Assembly: GCA_035455745.1 (NCBI GenBank)
Contig: DATIEP010000037.1
Span: forward strand, 1 to 64,000
Direction: 5' to 3'
Source: JADGGM01 sp027307005
GTDB lineage: Bacteria > Gemmatimonadota > Gemmatimonadetes > Gemmatimonadales > Gemmatimonadaceae
DNA: 64,000 bases
In this document: in pieces, positions 62,416 through 64,000 of the stretch
Numbering within the stretch: position 1 is the stretch's first letter
How the letters are laid out: each line of letters starts with the position of its first letter
Translations under genes and position numbers: made by a program
The notes under the pieces: model-generated
What the model saw: the letters and a program-made list of their open reading frames with translations, nothing else
Database searches by the model: none
What the model was told of the DNA's origin: nothing

Positions 62416-62473
62416 GGAGTCGGATGACTGATGATCACGGCGCGGCACGGCCGTGGCTTGCGAGTCTGTAATA

Positions 62474-63535
62474 ATGCACTCTGACGAGCACATACTGGAA
62501 TACGCCGGCTCCTTCCGCCTCGTACGCAAGATCGCGCAGGGCGGAATGGCCACGGTCTACGAGGCCGAGCATTTGGGCCCAGCCGGTTTCGCCAAGCGCA
62601 TCGCGCTCAAGGTCATCCATCCGCACTACGCCAAGGAAAAAACCTGGCTCCAGCTGTTCATCGACGAAGCGAAGCTCTCCGCGAACCTCGTCCACGGCAA
62701 CATCGTCCAGATCTACCAGCTCGGCGAAGTCGAAGGGCAGTACTACATCTCGATGGAGTACATCAAGGGTCCGACGCTGCGCAACATGATCGAGCGCCAC
62801 CGCGAGCTCGACCGCCTCATCCCCGTGCACGTCGCCGCGTACGTCACGAGCCGCGTCTGCCGCGCGCTCGACTTCGCCCACACCTTCGCCGGACCGGACG
62901 GCCGCCGCCTCGACATCGTGCACCGCGATGTCTCGCCTAACAACATCATGTCCACCTGGGACGGCCACATCAAACTGGCCGACTTCGGCATCGCGAAAGC
63001 CAAGACGTCCAGCGATCCGATGGACGAATCGCCGATGCTCATGATGGGCAAGAAACACTACATGAGCCCCGAGCAGATACTCGGCCTCGATGTCGATGGC
63101 CGAAGCGATGTCTTCGCCATCGGCGTCGTGCTCTACGAGCTGCTCACGCTCGAGCCCCTGTTCTACGAAGATGCTACGGACTTGTTGATCGACGAAGTGA
63201 CGTGGCGCCCGCTGCCCAACATTCGCGAGAAAGTGCCCGCCGTTCCGAAAGCCATCGAAGAAGCATTGATGGCGGCGCTCGATCGCGACCCGGCGCACCG
63301 CCCGACTGCCGCCACGTTCGGCAAAGCGCTCGACCGCTGGTGCGAGGCGCAGTCCGTCGTCGCCACGCCCGATCGGCTGCAAGAACATCTCGCCGCGCTG
63401 TTTCCCACCACGTATCAACCGAGCGCCGCCGGCGGCGAGATCACGCGCTTCTCCAATTTCAAGCACGGCTTGCGCCGCAACGGCGAACACCAGCGCGGCT
63501 GGTTCGGCCGACTGCTCCACGGCATGCGCATTTGA
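62474..63535 (+). CDS. Ser/Thr protein kinase (Hanks type), cytoplasmic
   Basis: The 353-residue protein is a full kinase domain: glycine loop IAQGGMATVYEA, lysine in RIALKVIHPHYAK, HRD-type catalytic loop DIVHRDVSPNNIM with the catalytic aspartate, and LADFGIAKAKTSS followed by KHYMSPEQI. There is no transmembrane helix or PASTA domain; a short basic tail ends in WFGRLLHGMRI. This type, with HRDVSPxNI, is common in Myxococcota and Gemmatimonadota. I start at MHSDEHI (62474); a start seven codons earlier is possible. It may signal to metabolic or envelope targets. Confidence 0.9.
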   Translation: MHSDEHILEYAGSFRLVRKIAQGGMATVYEAEHLGPAGFAKRIALKVIHPHYAKEKTWLQLFIDEAKLSANLVHGNIVQIYQLGEVEGQYYISMEYIKGPTLRNMIERHRELDRLIPVHVAAYVTSRVCRALDFAHTFAGPDGRRLDIVHRDVSPNNIMSTWDGHIKLADFGIAKAKTSSDPMDESPMLMMGKKHYMSPEQILGLDVDGRSDVFAIGVVLYELLTLEPLFYEDATDLLIDEVTWRPLPNIREKVPAVPKAIEEALMAALDRDPAHRPTAATFGKALDRWCEAQSVVATPDRLQEHLAALFPTTYQPSAAGGEITRFSNFKHGLRRNGEHQRGWFGRLLHGMRI

Positions 63536-63567
63536 GTCGCGCGCTCACCAACGCGCTCCGGGAGCGT

Positions 63568-63573
63568 TAGATT
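63568..63573 (+). promoter_or_regulatory. TAGATT -10-like element, leaderless spacing
   Basis: TAGATT is followed by exactly seven bases and the ATG at 63581, as at other suspected leaderless genes. It overlaps a CGTTAG core copy. No -35 element is evident. Confidence 0.45.
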
Positions 63574-63580
63574 TTGCCGC

Positions 63581-64000
63581 ATGCGGATCTACACGCGCAC
63601 AGGTGACAAAGGCGACACTGGATTGTTCGGCGGCGGACGCGTCTCGAAGGATGATCCGCGCGTCCAGGCCTACGGTGACGTCGACGAGCTCAACGCCGTG
63701 ATCGGCCTCGCGCGGTCCATCGAGATGATGCCGCGCATCGATGAAGTGCTCGCGCCGATACAACGCGACCTGTTCAGCCTGGGCGCGCTCCTCGCGACGC
63801 CGCACCCGGAGAAAGTGCGCGAGCAGCTCGAGAAAGCGCGCATCGACGACGCTCGCATCGCGACGCTCGAGCGTGCGATCGACGACGGCGAAGCCGAGCT
63901 CGCGCCGCTCACCGCGTTCATTCTTCCCGGCGGAACACCCAAGTCCGCCGCGCTGCACGTGGCGCGCACCGTGTGCCGGCGCGCCGAACGGCGCGTGATT
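63581..64000 (+). CDS. PduO-type cob(I)alamin adenosyltransferase (cut by window edge)
   Basis: The frame, translated directly, is open for 140 codons to the window edge. The start MRIYTRTGDKGDTGLFGG is the ATP-binding signature of PduO-type corrinoid adenosyltransferases. YGDVDELNAVIGLAR, QRDLFSLGALLATP and LPGGTPKSAALHVARTVCRRAER are the other conserved blocks. The enzyme adenosylates cobalamin, giving the coenzyme for mutases and ribonucleotide reductases. The usual full length is about 185 residues, so roughly 45 are missing. A TAGATT lies 7 bases before the ATG. Confidence 0.93.
   Translation, partial: MRIYTRTGDKGDTGLFGGGRVSKDDPRVQAYGDVDELNAVIGLARSIEMMPRIDEVLAPIQRDLFSLGALLATPHPEKVREQLEKARIDDARIATLERAIDDGEAELAPLTAFILPGGTPKSAALHVARTVCRRAERRVI

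Overview
The window is about 64 kb of very GC-rich chromosomal DNA (by eye well above 65 percent G+C). It is packed with genes on both strands and shows no rRNA, tRNA, CRISPR array, insertion sequence or prophage gene. The cell is clearly diderm (an Omp85-family barrel, TamB, lipoproteins, Lgt, an MsbA-like exporter). The best overall fit is a Gemmatimonadota bacterium or a close relative. The reasons are the GWxTD-domain protein, an ADOP-type permease paired with a PadR regulator, a PorX-like REC-PglZ protein, many PAS and hybrid histidine kinases, and the base composition. This assignment is an inference from gene content.

Layout. 1-3979 (minus): a REC-PglZ regulator, an MsbA-like ABC exporter and a glycosyltransferase cut by the window edge. 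4028-7213 (plus): a small unknown protein, a stand-alone DnaB-like ATPase, a YebC-type regulator, then ruvC-ruvA. 7318-11527: an aminotransferase, then an ADOP permease with its PadR repressor (minus). 11638-12666: ruvB. 12722-27013 (plus): seventeen tightly packed genes, mostly overlapping by 1-4 bases: GWxTD protein, queA, a TonB-C-like lipoprotein, tgt, yajC, def, fmt, thiE, thiS, thiG, rsmB, a PASTA protein, rpe, a TlpA-like thioredoxin, a YbbR protein, tsaD and lgt. 27242-31690: a three-gene phosphorelay (sensor kinase, double receiver, hybrid kinase). 31698-34060 (minus): a repeat-rich exported protein and an APC permease. 34288-36689: a sensor kinase and OmpR-type regulator. 36709-40904: a phosphodiesterase-like protein, an FAD monooxygenase and a cytochrome c-FTR1 iron permease; the last two overlap tail to tail. 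40966-44361 (minus): DMT exporter, HAD phosphatase, CYTH protein, unknown protein, acpS. 44438-46106: small unknowns and an NlpC/P60 hydrolase. 46174-49889 (minus): a multi-PAS hybrid kinase and an NtrC-like regulator that lacks the sigma-54 contact loop. 49966-57636 (minus): an Omp85/TamA-like barrel, TamB and a lipid kinase. 57752-58672: a response regulator with a degenerate GGDEF domain. 58739-61330: a peptide-type binding lipoprotein and one permease. 61399-64000: a ferredoxin-NADP reductase, a Ser/Thr kinase and the start of a cob(I)alamin adenosyltransferase.

Themes. Envelope biogenesis recurs (TAM, MsbA-like exporter, Lgt, YajC, NlpC/P60, lipid kinase), as does phospho-signalling (four histidine kinases, five response-regulator genes, one Ser/Thr kinase). 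The long block at 12.7-27.0 kb combines tRNA and protein maturation with thiazole synthesis and envelope functions.

Two DNA-level signals cut across the annotation. The first is the octamer CGTTAGGC/GCCTAACG: about 45 exact copies counted by hand, in every reading frame, forcing rare TTA, CTA and AGG codons and even supplying stop codons. The second is a TANNNT-like hexamer exactly or almost exactly 7 bases before the start codon of several transcription-unit first genes, which suggests that leaderless mRNAs are common in this organism.
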